From Lampris incognitus (taxonomy: Eukaryota > Chordata > Actinopteri > Lampriformes > Lampridae), in the NCBI RefSeq assembly GCF_029633865.1, contig NC_079211.1, forward strand, positions 144,108,067-144,172,066: 64,000 nt of DNA. Direction: 5' to 3'. Position 1 is the first letter of the stretch. Each line of letters opens with the position of its first letter. Both the position numbers and the translations under genes were made by a program. Shown here piece after piece: positions 35,228 to 49,892 of the stretch. The notes under the pieces were generated by a model, which did no database searches, had not been told where the DNA came from, and saw only the letters and a program-made list of their open reading frames with translations.

Positions 35228-36449
35228 AACAACGAGGAACAATGAAATCTTGTTGTGCTGTACGTGGAGATGTCCTGTTTCGGGGGAAACGGAGCTGAGC
35301 GTGCACTTTGTCTCATATATTTGATATACAACAGTGACGATCTTCCCGAAATATTTCTTAAATATTAGAGTTGAAATCCCAGTTACGCACTCAAGACACA
35401 TTTGTTGAAGCCATTAAGATTTGTTGAAGCTATTGAAGCTAGTAATTCACGATCACTGGCTGTGAGGAACTTCTGGAATTGTATTTATTACCAGCAAACA
35501 GGAGTTGTGGGTGTGACGGCGGCTTGTTCGCTTAGAGCACGAAACCGTGTTTGTGTAACTTTATAATTTATTGTTGGCCTTACTTTACAGTCCTGTTTCG
35601 AACTATATTGCTAAGCTAACACACTGCTGCAGGATAACTTTTAATGGTTGCCTTTACTGAAACTATATGATGATGATGATGGCATGATGAAGAATAATGT
35701 AAGCAGCAAGGGTCTAGATGAGGTTGCTGTAAATTATATTTTTGCCAAAAAAGAAAATGTTTCCCTATTTGCAGTAATAACGGTGAGAAGCAGCCCGTCA
35801 CTGCGTTAGCTTCACAAACACACGAAGAAGAGCAGCATTTTTAGCCCCCCCCCCATATTCCCCCCCCCAACAGCTATATAACTCATTTTCATTGGGCGAG
35901 GAGCTATGAGCGACCCCCTTCCTTCGCCAGAAAAAAAAAAAGGAAAACGCTTCACGTTCGAGAACTCAAATTTTTACTTGGTGTAACATTTCAGATATTT
36001 CGAACGAAAGCAGAAACGCCGATTCCGTGTTCGATTCCCTCGGCCGCAAGTCAGAGCAGCTTATAAGCGCGCATTCAACGTTTTAAAAAAAAATAAAACG
36101 GCGCGACACAGTGACCTTTCCTTCCCTCCGAGACGCCGACCCGAGAGATCCTGGGGGCGGTCGTAGGTGGTCTCAGTAACGCGGCCCATGGTTTATAGTG
36201 AAACAGCGGGTTTTGGGTTTGCTCTGTGGTGTGTGTGCGCCCCTCTGTCTGTTTGACACATTCCAACACCGCGCTCCTCTCCAAGGCTCCTAACTACCGT
36301 TCGGTCGCCATGGTTACAGCCATACATCCATGCCAGCTCTTCACACTCAAAGACATATTTGTTTGGCTAGTGTAACTACGTCCCCCCCCCCCCCACACAC
36401 AAAAAAACCACACACACAAAAAAAAAAGAAGAAGAAGAAAACACGGCTT
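34953..36449. other. Intron 2: plain sequence
   Basis: (AC)n at 35193-35222, an ATG trinucleotide run near 35668, C-runs near 35846 and 35863 and A-runs near 35930, 36088 and 36417. No gene. Confidence 0.5.
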
Positions 36450-36620
36450 TTTAGCATAACACCTGCTAATCTCGGGATTTGGCTCTTTTGAAGAGGACCG
36501 CTGATCAGAAATTCAAATATATTATCTGAATGCTAATCTGAACGTTAATCCCTGGCCCCTGGGTCTTGAAAGCATCCTGTCCCCCGGTAACAGTGTTTAT
36601 TTTTCATTTGCTGTGTCTTT
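36450..36620. promoter_or_regulatory. Candidate block with clustered TAATCT/TAATCC sites
   Basis: Three bicoid-class homeodomain cores lie within about 90 bp: CTGCTAATCTCGG (about 36463), ATGCTAATCTGAACG (about 36530) and CGTTAATCCCTGG (about 36543). OTX and PITX factors use TAATCY sites and are expressed in tissues where LMX1B acts (midbrain, anterior eye). Inference from motifs. Confidence 0.33.
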
Positions 36621-37367
36621 CTCCTTTTTCCTTTTTTTAACAATTCTTCTCCGTTAGCTTGCCGCCCCCCCCCTCCCCCTCCCCCGTGGTTATTTATGAT
36701 GGTAGTTTCAGCCTCTGAAGGTACTGTATGTGGCCGCGGCTCGTGATCCGGACGCCCCCGGAGAGAAGGGGAACGATCGCTTGTCTGCTTCCACTGAGAA
36801 CTTTTAACTTCGCTGGACGCCGTCCCGGGGAAGTTAGCCAGCGGCCGGCCTGCTTAATCGATTGATCCAGCCCAGATGTTTTAGTTTTCACATTCTGTTA
36901 TCTCCAAGGACCGTGCCGCCCCGGCTTGATTTGATGTAATCCAGCGCTGACATCAGAAGATAAAATAACATCGCTACTAAACAGAAAAACACACACGCTC
37001 CGCCGCCGAAGGTGACGGGGATGGTCACCGTTCTCACCGAGGTCAACAAAGACCTGGCGAATGCGGAAGGTCGGGCGACGCGAGGGCGTTTGACTCCGTG
37101 AACCACCCCCCCCACCCCCTTTTTTTACATGATGGTCTATTTGACGTCTATTTTTCATGGAGAATTCGGTGTCACGTTCTTTCCGTTATCGAGTTAGTGC
37201 GTGTGCAGCTGTTGTGGTGACATTTTGGATTTGGATTAATGCGCAAATGGCGAGAAAAGCAAAAACTGAAGCAGTACCACGGTGTTGAAAAGTGCACCAC
37301 GTCTTAAAAAGTGCTAGTTAACCTTTTTTCTGTTGCGCCATATTGAATGGTTATATCAGTCAAATCA

Positions 37368-37410
<43 letters not shown>

Positions 37411-37668
37411 TACTCCTCTGCTTCCACATACATCTGTTGAGCGATGCATACCTGATAGCTGAGCCGTGGCCTCCGTTATCGAGCTGGGGCTCTGCCGTCG
37501 ATCTCCGTCTGCAGCGACGCCGCACCGTAAAGTCTGCACGAGAAGAGTGGAGAAGGTTACGCCGGTAAAAGAGATAGAGAATCAAGGGGGGGGGCTGGTA
37601 AAGCCGGATCACAAATAGACGGATCCAGATCTTGGGGGGAACTTCTAAGTCCCGGTCGCCTCGCATTC

Positions 37669-37729
<61 letters not shown>

Positions 37730-38059
37730 CCACCCAAACTAATTTTGGGCTTAGAATGAATCTCCGTTAAGTAAACAGAGCCTCTCATACAGCCAGCCGC
37801 CACCACAGTGATGTCCACATCATCTCTGGCCATTAAAACCTGGGCAAACACTTTTTATTTACACCAATATACTAAAGATTGAAGAGAGAGGAGGGGGGAA
37901 CACACAAGGGCCTTTTTTTTCCCCTCCTTCTTCTTTCTGTTCCAGATTGTCTCTCTTTCTCCTTCGCTACCTATTATTCCAGTATCCTTCAGCCCTGGTA
38001 AACTCCTCAAGATGGACACTGCTTGGTTCTGGGTGGAAAGGGGTCAAGCTCCGCTGGCC
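36621..38059. other. Intron 2: plain sequence with microsatellites
   Basis: A TG run at 37378-37408 and a 56-bp CA run at 37672-37727. C-runs lie near 36666 and 37107. No gene. Confidence 0.6.
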
Positions 38060-38320
38060 TCTGCACGGAGCTGTGGAATTTTTCATTAGTGCACAGCTGG
38101 GTCACAAGTGGCTTTAAAGCCGTCTTAATATTGTGTAGGCCCACAGATTAGGAGCCCAGAAAAGAAGCCAAAGCGTGATGCTCTCCACTAGACCCTGTCT
38201 TTGCATATTTGCAGACTTGTGCTTTAGAGCACCTCATATTACTGTTTGTTTTATCTCTTATACCCAGCACCTCGGGGTCAACAGTAATTATAAAGCCCAC
38301 CAATCCAAATGTTGTTTTTT
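38060..38320. promoter_or_regulatory. Candidate regulatory block
   Basis: Repeat-free, with TTTCATTAGTGC, CTTAATATTGTG, TCTTTGCATATTTGCAG (octamer-like) and CAGTAATTATAAAG (TAATTA at 38285-38290). Same texture as the other candidate enhancers; untested. Confidence 0.33.
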
Positions 38321-38710
38321 AACCATTTCTGCACCGGATCTCGACGCCGCGCGTTTATTTTCGTTACGGCGGAGCGTGCAAAGCGTCTCAGCGGGTCCAC
38401 ATTTCCATCTTGATTCGCCGTTTACGTCAAGGCTTCCACAACGCAGCCATTGAGAACTGCTTTTTTTTTTTTTTTTTTTGGTGGAATTGATTTGATGCAA
38501 AAACGCCATTTTCTGTCTCTTTTTTAAAGGTGATGCAGGAACTTTGTGCATAATAAACACACGGGGAGGGGGGGGGCTGCACAACTTACAATGCATTAGG
38601 ATTAAAAATGGGAAGAGAAAAAAATGTGTAGAAGCCAGTTCTATCTGTGGGCAGTTATAGGCAGCCATAGCTCTATAACATGTGATAGCCATTAGACTTA
38701 TTGTGGCCAT

Positions 38711-38759
38711 CACTCTCTCTCTCTCTCTGTCCCTCTCTCTCTGTCTCTCTGTCTCTCTC

Positions 38760-38807
<48 letters not shown>

Positions 38808-38837
38808 TCTCTCTGTTTCTCTCTCTGTCTCTCTCTC

Positions 38838-38879
<42 letters not shown>

Positions 38880-38909
38880 ACTCTCACTCTCTCTCTCTCT
38901 CTCTCTCTC
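38711..38909. repeat. (CT)n microsatellite
   Basis: About 200 bp of CT with regular CTGT interruptions. Open frames rich in Ser-Leu or Arg-Glu are artefacts. Confidence 0.95.
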
Positions 38910-40119
38910 CTTTTGCAGCTCTTTTAGGAGCGGCAGCCGGGTGGGATGGCTCTTTGTGCAGGCCGAGCCCTGCACGGAGGGCTCTGCTCCACCTCACCTA
39001 GATTGCTTCTGAAAGGACAGACAAAGAGAGCACCGACGATAGGATGATTAAAAATACAAAATGCGGTGCAGAGGAATTTACAGTGGGGTTTTAATGGGTG
39101 CCGGCCAACCCCCCCCCCGCCCTCGCTCTCACCCGCGTACTTTTCAGAGAGCGTACGCTGTTAAGATGTCACGTCTCCAGCGGGGCGGCTGGAGAGATGC
39201 CCCTTACAACGCAGGGTTACCGGGGCAATAGTCGTGACGAGAGGCAGAGCGGGGGGGGGGGGGCACTTTATAGCAGGCTTGTAATTCACGGTCCCCTAAT
39301 TTATTTGTTTAAGGATGAACTCAGCCAGGTAAGAGCCGCGGCTGCGAAGCTCAAGGGAGGGGGGGGGGGGGGAAAGAAGCACAGGAGGCTAATTTGTGGT
39401 CGTTTTTCCTCCCCCGCACCGTTACGGGACCTGCGTTGTTTGTGCCGAGCTCTCGAACCTGAGCCCTAAACGCGGCGTTGTATTCATTTTACAAACTCGG
39501 GGGACAGCAGCTGTCCAAACAGTGCTGTGTGCGCGCGCCCGGCCGCTCGCTCCTCCCGTGTTTAGATGTGTGCTCAGGCCTCCGCCGCTGCCCGCCGCAC
39601 GGTCCTCTCACAACAAAGCCTTTGTTCTACCTGTGCGGCGGCGGGCACCGGCGAATTCTTTCCATAACCTGCGGAGGAGGGGCGGTGTTATCGCAGATTA
39701 GGCCTGGCGGCTCATTATCGGGCACACGTGAAGCAGAAGCGACGGATCGCTCGGTGCTGCGGGGACAATTCTCAGCACCCTCCTGTTGCTTTTGGCACCT
39801 CCCTCGAACAAACAGAAGTGTGAAAAAAAGAAAAAGAAAAAGAAAGGAGGAATTTTAACCGTCGAAGCAGTCTCTCTCGAGCAGAAGTGAGACGTGGGCC
39901 CTAAATCAATACCTGCCATGGCGTATGTCATACCTCTAGTTTGCATATGCTGGTAGGCTATAGGCCAAGGTGGGAGCCCCCCCCCCTCCCCAATTTCTAA
40001 AGCCCTCCTCACTAGTCTAAGGCCGTGATGGATGTGCTGCTAGTACTCGCACGTGTTGTGATGGTGATATATAGATCTGTTGTGATGCACGTCGACGCGA
40101 TCATACATGTTTAACCGCA

Positions 40120-40120
<1 letters not shown>
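38910..40120. other. Intron 2: GC-rich plain sequence
   Basis: G-runs at 39250-39263 and 39359-39372, and A-rich stretch 39820-39850. No gene. Confidence 0.55.

Positions 40121-40151
<31 letters not shown>
40121..40151. repeat. Poly-C run of 31
   Basis: An uninterrupted run of 31 C, able to form an i-motif, or a G-quadruplex on the other strand. Exact length is likely to be sequencing-sensitive. Confidence 0.9.
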
Positions 40152-40152
<1 letters not shown>

Positions 40153-40609
40153 CCGACTAAACCGTAGAACACACAACGACTGGAATGTGGTAATTTGAAT
40201 AACGACTTAAGGGTTTGGATTACCTCGGTTCTACGTACGGATGCGGCCGGGCGGCCGGGGACGTGTCTGAGGACCGGCTCACACCGCTGTGGGGATGAAG
40301 CGGCCGTCCGACAAATAAAAAAAACCCACCGGCGTCGCCTCAACCCGAGACGGTGACCAACTCTAGCGCGCCAAGCTCTGCTCGGCGGCCATTACTTTGC
40401 GTTATCGCTTCGTAACGCGGGGCAGATGCGGACACCCAACGCGTCCCCGGCTATTATCTCGCCGCCCTTTCCGCGCCAAGCGCAATCAGCTCGCCTCATT
40501 CGTCCCCGGCGAGCTCGCAGGCGGCCGGGGCCGCTGCGCGGCGCAGGGGGGGGGGGGAGGCAGAGCCCGCCGGCCAGGCCGCTGTGATGGAGAAGGCACC
40601 TTTGGGCCA

Positions 40610-40790
40610 TTACTGGTGTACGCGTCTCCCTTTAATGTGTTTTACTTTTACCTGCTGGGAGTTTAATTAAAAAACAAAGAGCCTCAATTTAAAGGCCATT
40701 ATTATGCTAATGCGGTAAGCGCGGGCTGGCGATTAAGCAGCTTTTAAAGCTGACTGGAGCTGGCCCCGGGGACGAGAAGGATGGCACTTT
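40610..40790. promoter_or_regulatory. Candidate enhancer core
   Basis: A compact AT-rich complex block in GC-rich surroundings. TTAATTAA lies at 40673-40680, followed by TCAATTTAAAGGCC and ATTATGCTAATGCGG, a POU-like ATGCTAAT at about 40703. Sharp AT-rich composition and dense homeodomain/POU cores suggest an enhancer. Confidence 0.38.
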
Positions 40791-41223
40791 TTATTTTGGC
40801 TTCATTACTTCCCATGAATCTGTGCTCCAAAGGGGAAACGCTGATACTCCGAAACCGGGTCAGTTGTTCAGATCGGTTATGTGCGCGGTGTTATTGCTGG
40901 CACACACCCCTCCCCCCTTTTCTTTCTCCACACCATAACTGTTCACTGACTCGTCCGTCCAGAAATGTTTGTTTCGATGTCCTTATTGTGCCGGAGACGT
41001 GACACTCAGAAGGATTAGTTAACGAAACGGAAATAATTTTAGTTGGGTTATGTTTACCCACGCAGACACCCATCGCATTAAAGTAATCCCTTTCTGTGGC
41101 ATGTTATTATATCTCCTTCTTCTCTTGTTTTTTTTTTTTTTTTTTACCTCTGCGCCTCTGCAAGCAATTAGACACCGGGATCAGCCAATTTCAGGTTGCT
41201 ATCTTTAGAGCCGTGCGGTCAAC

Positions 41224-41364
41224 ATGCCGCGTCAGCTGTATCTGGAGGACAACACGGCCGTAAGGAAGCACGACGACTTCTGGGACGAGGACGGCGTCCG
41301 GCCGCAGAGGTGGCAGGCAGCGGGAATGAGAGATACGGATGCAACACGTGGGTGTCCACGCTGA
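41224..41364 (+). other. Short open frame with coding-like GC3, unidentified
   Basis: A 46-codon frame (MPRQLYLEDNTAVRKHDDFW... to TGA) has A at -3 of its ATG, and about 27 of its first 30 codons end in G or C, unlike its surroundings. I do not recognise the peptide. It follows a T-rich tract (about 41130-41145) and an AG (41199-41200), an acceptor-like layout, but no clear donor follows. It may be a pseudogene fragment, a transposon remnant or chance. Confidence 0.2.
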
Positions 41365-41600
41365 CTGCAGAGCACATGGAGCCCCACTTCCTGGGCCCAG
41401 GCGGGGTCTCAAGCTGCGAAGCAGCTGATAATCAGTCAGCATCCAGCTCGTTTGAGGGACCTCTGCTGCGCTGATGGCTCCCAGAAGACGAGCGGCGGAC
41501 CGTTCCAGCGGCGGAAATTCGCAACAAAAAGTTGCGTCGGACGCGAGTTGATCAGAAGTTACGTGGGTCAAAAAAAAAAGAGGTGCAAACTCCAAAAATT

Positions 41601-41706
41601 TGAATTTCTGATTGCACAAGTTGAATTTCCGATTGCACAAGTTGAATTTCTGATTGCACAAGTTGAATTTCTGATTGCACAAGTTGAATTTCTGATTGCA
41701 CAAGTT
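41601..41706. repeat. 21-bp tandem repeat, 5 copies
   Basis: The unit TGAATTTCTGATTGCACAAGT recurs five times with one C variant, then decays. The period is a multiple of three, so it stays open in several frames (FLIAQVE repeats), which is coincidental. Confidence 0.95.
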
Positions 41707-43380
41707 CCGATTCTAGCCGGACTGTTGGCTCGGTGGATCAGAGAAGTACACCAGGAAGTGTCAGCCATACATTGTCGACCGGTTGCTGCACAGCCACTTT
41801 GTACAGCCGGGAGGCCTCCGTCTGACCTGCCTCGTAGGCCTCATCTCTCACCTCCGCATGATTGGCAAGGCCACAGGTTTCCCGCCCCAGCACAAGAGCC
41901 CATCTTCAAAGTAATGGCTCACAGCTGTTCTCCGGACTAATCCTCATCCCCTCGGTCTTTGACGGGATGCGGTGACGTAATAGCCCGGGGCTATTCTTCC
42001 CTAAATTGTTATGGTATTTTTCCGAATGTTGTTCGACAACAAAGGGCGGCGAGCGAGACCCGTAGCATGTGCTGCTAAATGTAGCCCGATTATCAAGTGC
42101 CTCAAGCAAACTCCTCACCCCCTCCTCCGACCCCCCCCACCCCCTCGTTGTCTATCTCCCTCTCCCTCTCTTACTCACCTGAGTATCTCTTTTATCCCAC
42201 CCAGTCGTCCTGATCCTTGCACTATGGCGGAGGCATTGAGAGTATAATGTCTGTGGAGGGAAATCGTCGGCAACATGTGGTTAGAGCTTAAGATGTTGTC
42301 ACACTTTAAGTTGCCGGTAATCTGTTCAAAGGGAAAGTGCACACTTTGCCAAAGCGCCTCGAAAGGGGGAACAGAGAGGAGGAACAAGGGAGAGAAGAAA
42401 GTCTCTTAGCTGCGCTTGGCTCGGCTGAAATATTCCTCAGATAAAATTCACGTCGGTCCACAAGCTTTGTCTTCATTGTAATGTGCTGTTGTGTGTGTGT
42501 GTGTGTGTTGTTTTACATCGTCGGGAACGCAACATCAGTTTGGTACGAGGGACCTCGACAGAATGATAGGCTGTGTCAAAGAGGACCAAACATCACGCAG
42601 GGGGGGGGGGGGGTAGACAAGGGATGATGGGAGCTGAGGATTAAAACGAAGGACGTGATGATTCCTGTGGGACAAAGGCATGTGCTGAGCAGGGCTCTTT
42701 TTTTATTTATAAGCGTAGTTCTGGGGAGGCCTGGGTAAATATTGACACTTCTCTGCTTGAGGTGCAGTCATTGATCCACACAAGGAGGATCCCGTCACTC
42801 GATCTGTGCGCTCAGGTGTGGGAGGGGAAAAGCGAGGGGCTGAGACAAGGGCTTTCACGCTGGTGGTCCTCTTTACGGCGTTCTCCCCTTCTTCCCCTGT
42901 CCCTTCGCAAACAGCCGAGCGCGGGCGCCCATCACGCCGATGATGTTGACCCCGCTAGCCGCGTCAGCGGGAATCGTGTTACCCACGCCGTCAAAACACC
43001 GAGGGTCGCGGCGTGGGTTTCAGACCGATACGAGTCGTCTCGCGTCGGGGTCAGCGGGATCGAGCAGGAAAACAGAAACAGCGGAAAGGTCATTTAAATC
43101 ACATTAAGGCAGAGTCCGGTTTCGGCTACGTCTGTACTTCATCTCTTCAGCTGTGTCCCAGTAGATGTTCACCGAGAGCTCGCACAACGGCAATCTGTCC
43201 TCGGCTAATGCCGTCCCCGGAGTCGGGAGAGCCCAAGTTGCCGATGTGTTTATTAACTGGGATTTTATATTTATATATATATATATATATATAATGTACT
43301 ATATAGGTATATGGAAACGCGTAAATAGAATTTACACCTTCTCCCGTGTCTGCTGTTGGTGTGCCGGCCCAATGGCCTGG
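41707..43380. other. Intron 2: plain sequence
   Basis: A TG run (42491-42509), G-run (42600-42613) and TA run (43270-43292). The + frame across about 41720-41880 is open but unrecognised. No gene called. Confidence 0.45.
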
Positions 43381-45109
43381 GCCTCAATCCACTAATCAGG
43401 TAATGTTGGGGAGGTTGAATGGCGTGCCTCCCCCTGGTCAGCCTTCACTGCTCACACAGTGGTGTTGTTTTAAAGAGCATTCTTTAGCAGCTGAACTTGG
43501 AAAGGTATTAAAGTGGGATTAGGCTCCTCCACAATCCACTGCTTGTGTCATTCAGGGAGTTGTGTTCTCCTCTCCCTGCCGCCACCTCCCCACTCCTCCT
43601 CTGTTTGATTGTGGCGAGCCGCGGGAGTGGGACTGACTGTGCCTTTCAAAGGAGAGGGGTAGGGTTAAATCCCTAGTCCACTGCTCCCTGCTAATTCTCC
43701 TTGTTCCTTAGAGAAGGATTTACTTCTGCTGCCAGCTTCTCAAAGGCCCTCTCTGCCCATCCGAAAAGTCACCGTTGCCTTCCTGTGGAGGTGTGGTTGC
43801 CATAGAAGGGGCGTCATGCATGGCTATTCCATCTGAACCCCACTGGGAGCGGGGACCGGGGACTGAAAACAGGCAGAAAGTCCGGATTAGACCGGAGGAC
43901 AAAGCAGGACAGGAAGATTCCAGAAGGGACGAATAGGAATTACAGCAGCAAAAATAATGCAAAGTGACAGAGAGGGGAAATAGAAAAATAATGGCTTACA
44001 AGATTAGACTCGGCGAGGAAAAGGAAGAAAGGAACGAGGGCTCAATGAGAATGTTTTCATCTGGATGAGAAGATTTGAGAGAGTGGTTGTAGGTGAATGC
44101 GCAATCCAGGACACATCTAACAAGTCATTTCCTCAGCTTTTCTGTCTCTTTCTTGGGATAAGCTACCAATCATTAGCTAAACATTAGAGTTAAAGCTGGG
44201 AACTGGTCTTGACAGATTCATCACCCTTCCTCTCCGATCCAAGAATGCAACATGCTAATCCGGCCGAACATTCAGGAAAATTGGAGACACTAAATCTTGC
44301 GTTTAGTTTTAGCGGCATCACTTGCTAGGCTTTTTTTTTTTTGGGGTGGTGGGGGGGGGGGGTTCAACGATGTTATGTTGCTCTTTGACAGTATTTTGCA
44401 GTGACCGAGTAAAGTTTGTGAATCGCTGAATTGTGCAGGATAAATAAAGCCGGGGTTGGCAGGTCACCGCAACAAGCACTCTTGCTTGTTTGAGAAACAT
44501 GCCAACATTTCTTTTTCAAAGGATTATCCGTGAGGTTTTTTTCCATAGTTGAATAATAATCTCCTTAACTTAGTATCATAAATGAAAGATTAAAGGATTG
44601 TGCGAGCCCCGCCAGTGTGCCAGTTTTGATATCTCTGTTGTTTTCGCCGTTGCGCGACGGTTCAAAAAGAGAATAGAAGAAGAAGAGATCGGGATTGCCG
44701 TTTGCCGCGTCGCGTTAGGTGCGGTTCTCGGTCGTGGGGTATGAACGCCGTCCGTCGGCGGGCAAAAGACCCCCTGTCGATTGTTTTGGATGTAATTAAG
44801 GCGGCGTTGGAATTGAACTTGCAGCGGTGCTTTGTTGGTGCCGCTCTGAGAGGTAGCAGCAAAGCAATTATTTTACAAAAGCCGCACAGACACCGTCAAA
44901 ACCCACCCCGTCTTGTTTCCGCCACGCATACAGCTGCTGTAGTAGTAGGCCGTGGGCCACATACACAACCCCCCCCCCCACACACACACATGCACACTAT
45001 CAGTGTATCAGTAGTCAATCAGCACCTACAACACTATTACCATAACAAAACCATCCTCTGGTTTCCCTCCACTCATATTTACACATTATATTCATCACCG
45101 CCGCTCATC
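43381..45109. other. Intron 2: mostly unique sequence
   Basis: 43385-43560 is repeat-free with CCACTAATCAGGTAATG and GTGGGATTAGGC and may be regulatory. T/G-runs lie at 44330-44363. No gene. Confidence 0.45.
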
Positions 45110-45650
45110 CCTGTCCCGCACTAGCAGATGATGTGGACTGCCGCGCTCGCTGCCACCCTGCCTCGCACAATGAAATAGATGTTCACCACAAATAGATAGG
45201 CGGTTGCCAGCTGTCTTCCAGACCAGGGCAAACAAAGGGGCCGCTAATAAATTCAGCTTTACGGCTGGACAAGATCAACCACACTCCCTGCCTCCTTGCT
45301 CCATTTAATGTGGCTTCTTCTGAACAACAGAGAATGAATTAAATGCCTCTCAGCCCGCCAATAAAACAATGCAAACATCTTCCTGAAAGGATATAAAAGA
45401 AGATGGAGGTGTTGTCTGGGATACGGTGATGGAGGCAGTGCCGCACCACGGAGGCGTAATATTTGACTGTAAGATGAGATATGAAAAGATTACGAGGCAG
45501 CCCAGTCACGAGAAATGAATCATCATCAGGACTTGTAGATATGGCATCTGCTAGGTTGGGAATATCGTGGATATGAAAAGTGCAGAGCATGTGGCGTAGG
45601 TGAAGAGCTCGACCGGAATCTTCGGTTGTCATCTTGACATGTTCGGAGTA
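45110..45650. promoter_or_regulatory. Candidate regulatory block near exon 3
   Basis: Repeat-free stretch about 0.5-1 kb before exon 3, with GCCGCTAATAAATTCAG, CCATTTAATGTGG, GAATGAATTAAATGCC and CCAATAAAACAATGC (SOX/HOX-like cores). Texture-based call. Confidence 0.3.
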
Positions 45651-45952
45651 AACATCTTCTTTTCACATGAACACAATTAACCAGTCTTTTTTTTTTTGGG
45701 GTGGGGGGGGTTGCAAAAGAGTTTTTGGGTGCCCATGACTGATCTCAGGTTGAATGATGTGTGGCCGAGTCCATCCTGGACAGTTTAACAGATGAGCTAC
45801 TGTCAAAAGAATCACCTTGTTGGCTGCCCAAAGGATTAGCGGGGGATCCTGCCTCCACTTTGACTCCCCTCGATGGGCAATTCAAGCAAGGCTATAGGGG
45901 ACAAAACAGACACACACACAGCTAGCCAAGATAACAGCTGTGGCATGCTGTA

Positions 45953-45965
45953 TGTATATGTATAG

Positions 45966-45997
<32 letters not shown>

Positions 45998-46030
45998 TAC
46001 ACACATATATATATATATAGTATATATATA
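45953..46030. repeat. (TA)n / (CA)n microsatellite
   Basis: TA runs with a short ACACATA interruption, ending about 130 bp before exon 3. Confidence 0.93.
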
Positions 46031-46036
46031 ACTTGG

Positions 46037-48548
<2,512 letters not shown>

Positions 48549-48724
48549 AGAAAAGCGATGACGAGGAGTTGGACATCAAGCCGGAGAAAGGCATGGGAGG
48601 CCAGGGGAAAGGGGACGACGGGAAGGATCCCAGGAGGCCCAAAAGACCCCGCACCATCTTGACCACCCAACAGAGACGGGCCTTTAAAGCGTCTTTCGAG
48701 GTGTCCTCCAAACCCTGCAGAAAG
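48549..48724 (+). CDS. lmx1b: lmx1b coding exon 4 (linker and first half of homeodomain)
   Basis: Encodes residues 164-222. The acidic and lysine/glycine-rich linker ([12 protein letters not shown], then a [11 protein letters not shown] segment) varies most from mammals. The homeodomain begins at about residue 194 with the basic arm PKRPRTI, followed by helix 1 and the loop to helix 2 (SSKPCRK). The RRPKRPR cluster can serve as a nuclear localisation signal. The donor AAG/GTGGGT is phase 0 and splits the homeodomain after its position 29. Confidence 0.97.
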
Positions 48725-49338
48725 GTGGGTCGGACCCGACACCCAACCACGTGTGTCTCAACGCGGACTCGAGGTGTTCACAAGCAGCAGTAGGTTTTAG
48801 TTGCCGTGCTGTTTCGCACCATCCTCCCAACACCGAATCCCTTCCATTCGCGTAGTGGACGCGGAGAATTAAACACAAACCGCAGGCTCTACGGTAGTCT
48901 CACAAATAAAATTCTCAAATTCAAAAGCGCCCCCACCCACCCCCCACCTCAGAGCCGGGCTTTGAAGTGGTGAGCGGGATTCTGTTCTGTGTTAACCGAT
49001 GTAGTGGCGTAGCACAGTCTGCCTGCAACCAAATGACAAACCGAGAAGGGGGGGGGGGGGGGAGCCGCCCTTTAACAGAGTAAGCCTTAAAAACATGTCC
49101 TGCAGCCGGTCCTGGGCTTTGAAGACGCAGAAACCGAGAGGTCCGAGGAGCATTGCACTAATTCAGCATTCACTGATATCAAAGCGAAATAAAAGAGGCA
49201 GAGAGCCCATTTGGACCCGTGCCAGCCATATAAAAAACACAAACCATTTCAATCTGTTCCTGTGTGAGTCTATGGTTGTTGTTGTGTGTCTTCGTTTTCC
49301 TCTGTAACGGTGCACGTATTTTGTCTCTCTCGTCTCAG
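48725..49338 (+). other. lmx1b: lmx1b intron 4
   Basis: 614 bp, phase 0. Holds C-runs near 48936 and a G-run (49047-49062). Acceptor TCTCAG ends at 49338. Nothing else recognised. Confidence 0.95.
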
Positions 49339-49416
49339 GTGAGGGAGACGCTGGCCGCCGAGACGGGACTAAGCGTCCGGGTGGTGCAGGTGTGGTTCCA
49401 GAACCAGAGAGCCAAG
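49339..49416 (+). CDS. lmx1b: lmx1b coding exon 5 (homeodomain helices 2 and 3)
   Basis: 26 complete codons, residues 223-248 ([10 protein letters not shown] through WFQNQRAK), identical to mammalian LMX1B as I know it. It carries the recognition helix with W241, F242, Q243 (homeodomain position 50) and N244 (position 51), which contact the TAAT core. The exon is symmetric (phase 0-0), so skipping it would keep the frame but remove DNA binding. The donor AAG/GTGCGA is weak. Confidence 0.98.
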
Positions 49417-49825
49417 GTGCGAACACGGTGGGGGCGGGGACTCGTGAGCTACTTCCGTTCGTATTTAGCAATTGTGTCAGGACACAACAGCCCCGTCCCA
49501 TCTCGCCCTCGCAGGAGAGGAGTCCAGCGAATAAATCACCCTAACTATGCACGCTGAAGTTATCACCACATTCCTTTCACAAAAGTAAAGCGCAAAGGGT
49601 TGCAAATCCACCTCACCCTTGCATTAAATGTCTACACCCTCTGCGTTCCGATTATTATCTGGAGGGAAGAGGAGAAAAGAGCTTTGATATTTGACAATGA
49701 AGTGCGCCGAGATGCAGCTTCACGCGGTTCATTTGAGGGTGAACAGCAAGGAGCATTCTTTTCAAATTAAAGCGAGCACATGTTAGTTTTGGGAGTTCTT
49801 CACAACTTCTACTCCTTCTTTACAG
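49417..49825 (+). other. lmx1b: lmx1b intron 5
   Basis: 409 bp, phase 0, unique-looking, with a pyrimidine-rich end and acceptor TTACAG ending at 49825. Confidence 0.95.
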
Positions 49826-49892
49826 ATGAAGAAGTTGGCAAGGCGACAGCAGCAACAACAAGAGCAGCAGAACTCTCAAAGACTCGGCCAAG
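49826..49892 (+). CDS. lmx1b: lmx1b coding exon 6 (homeodomain end, Q-rich)
   Basis: Encodes residues 249-270 plus one base of Glu271: MKKLARR, which ends the homeodomain, then QQQQQEQQNSQRLGQ. The glutamine-rich stretch matches the family; mammals have one His in the first run where this copy has Gln. The donor CAAG/GTATAG is phase 1 and departs from consensus at +4 to +6. Confidence 0.96.

Noticed and set aside
41601..41706. FLIAQVE heptapeptide repeat as a protein motif
   Set aside because: Five copies of a 21-bp DNA repeat next to unrelated sequence; no supporting gene structure.
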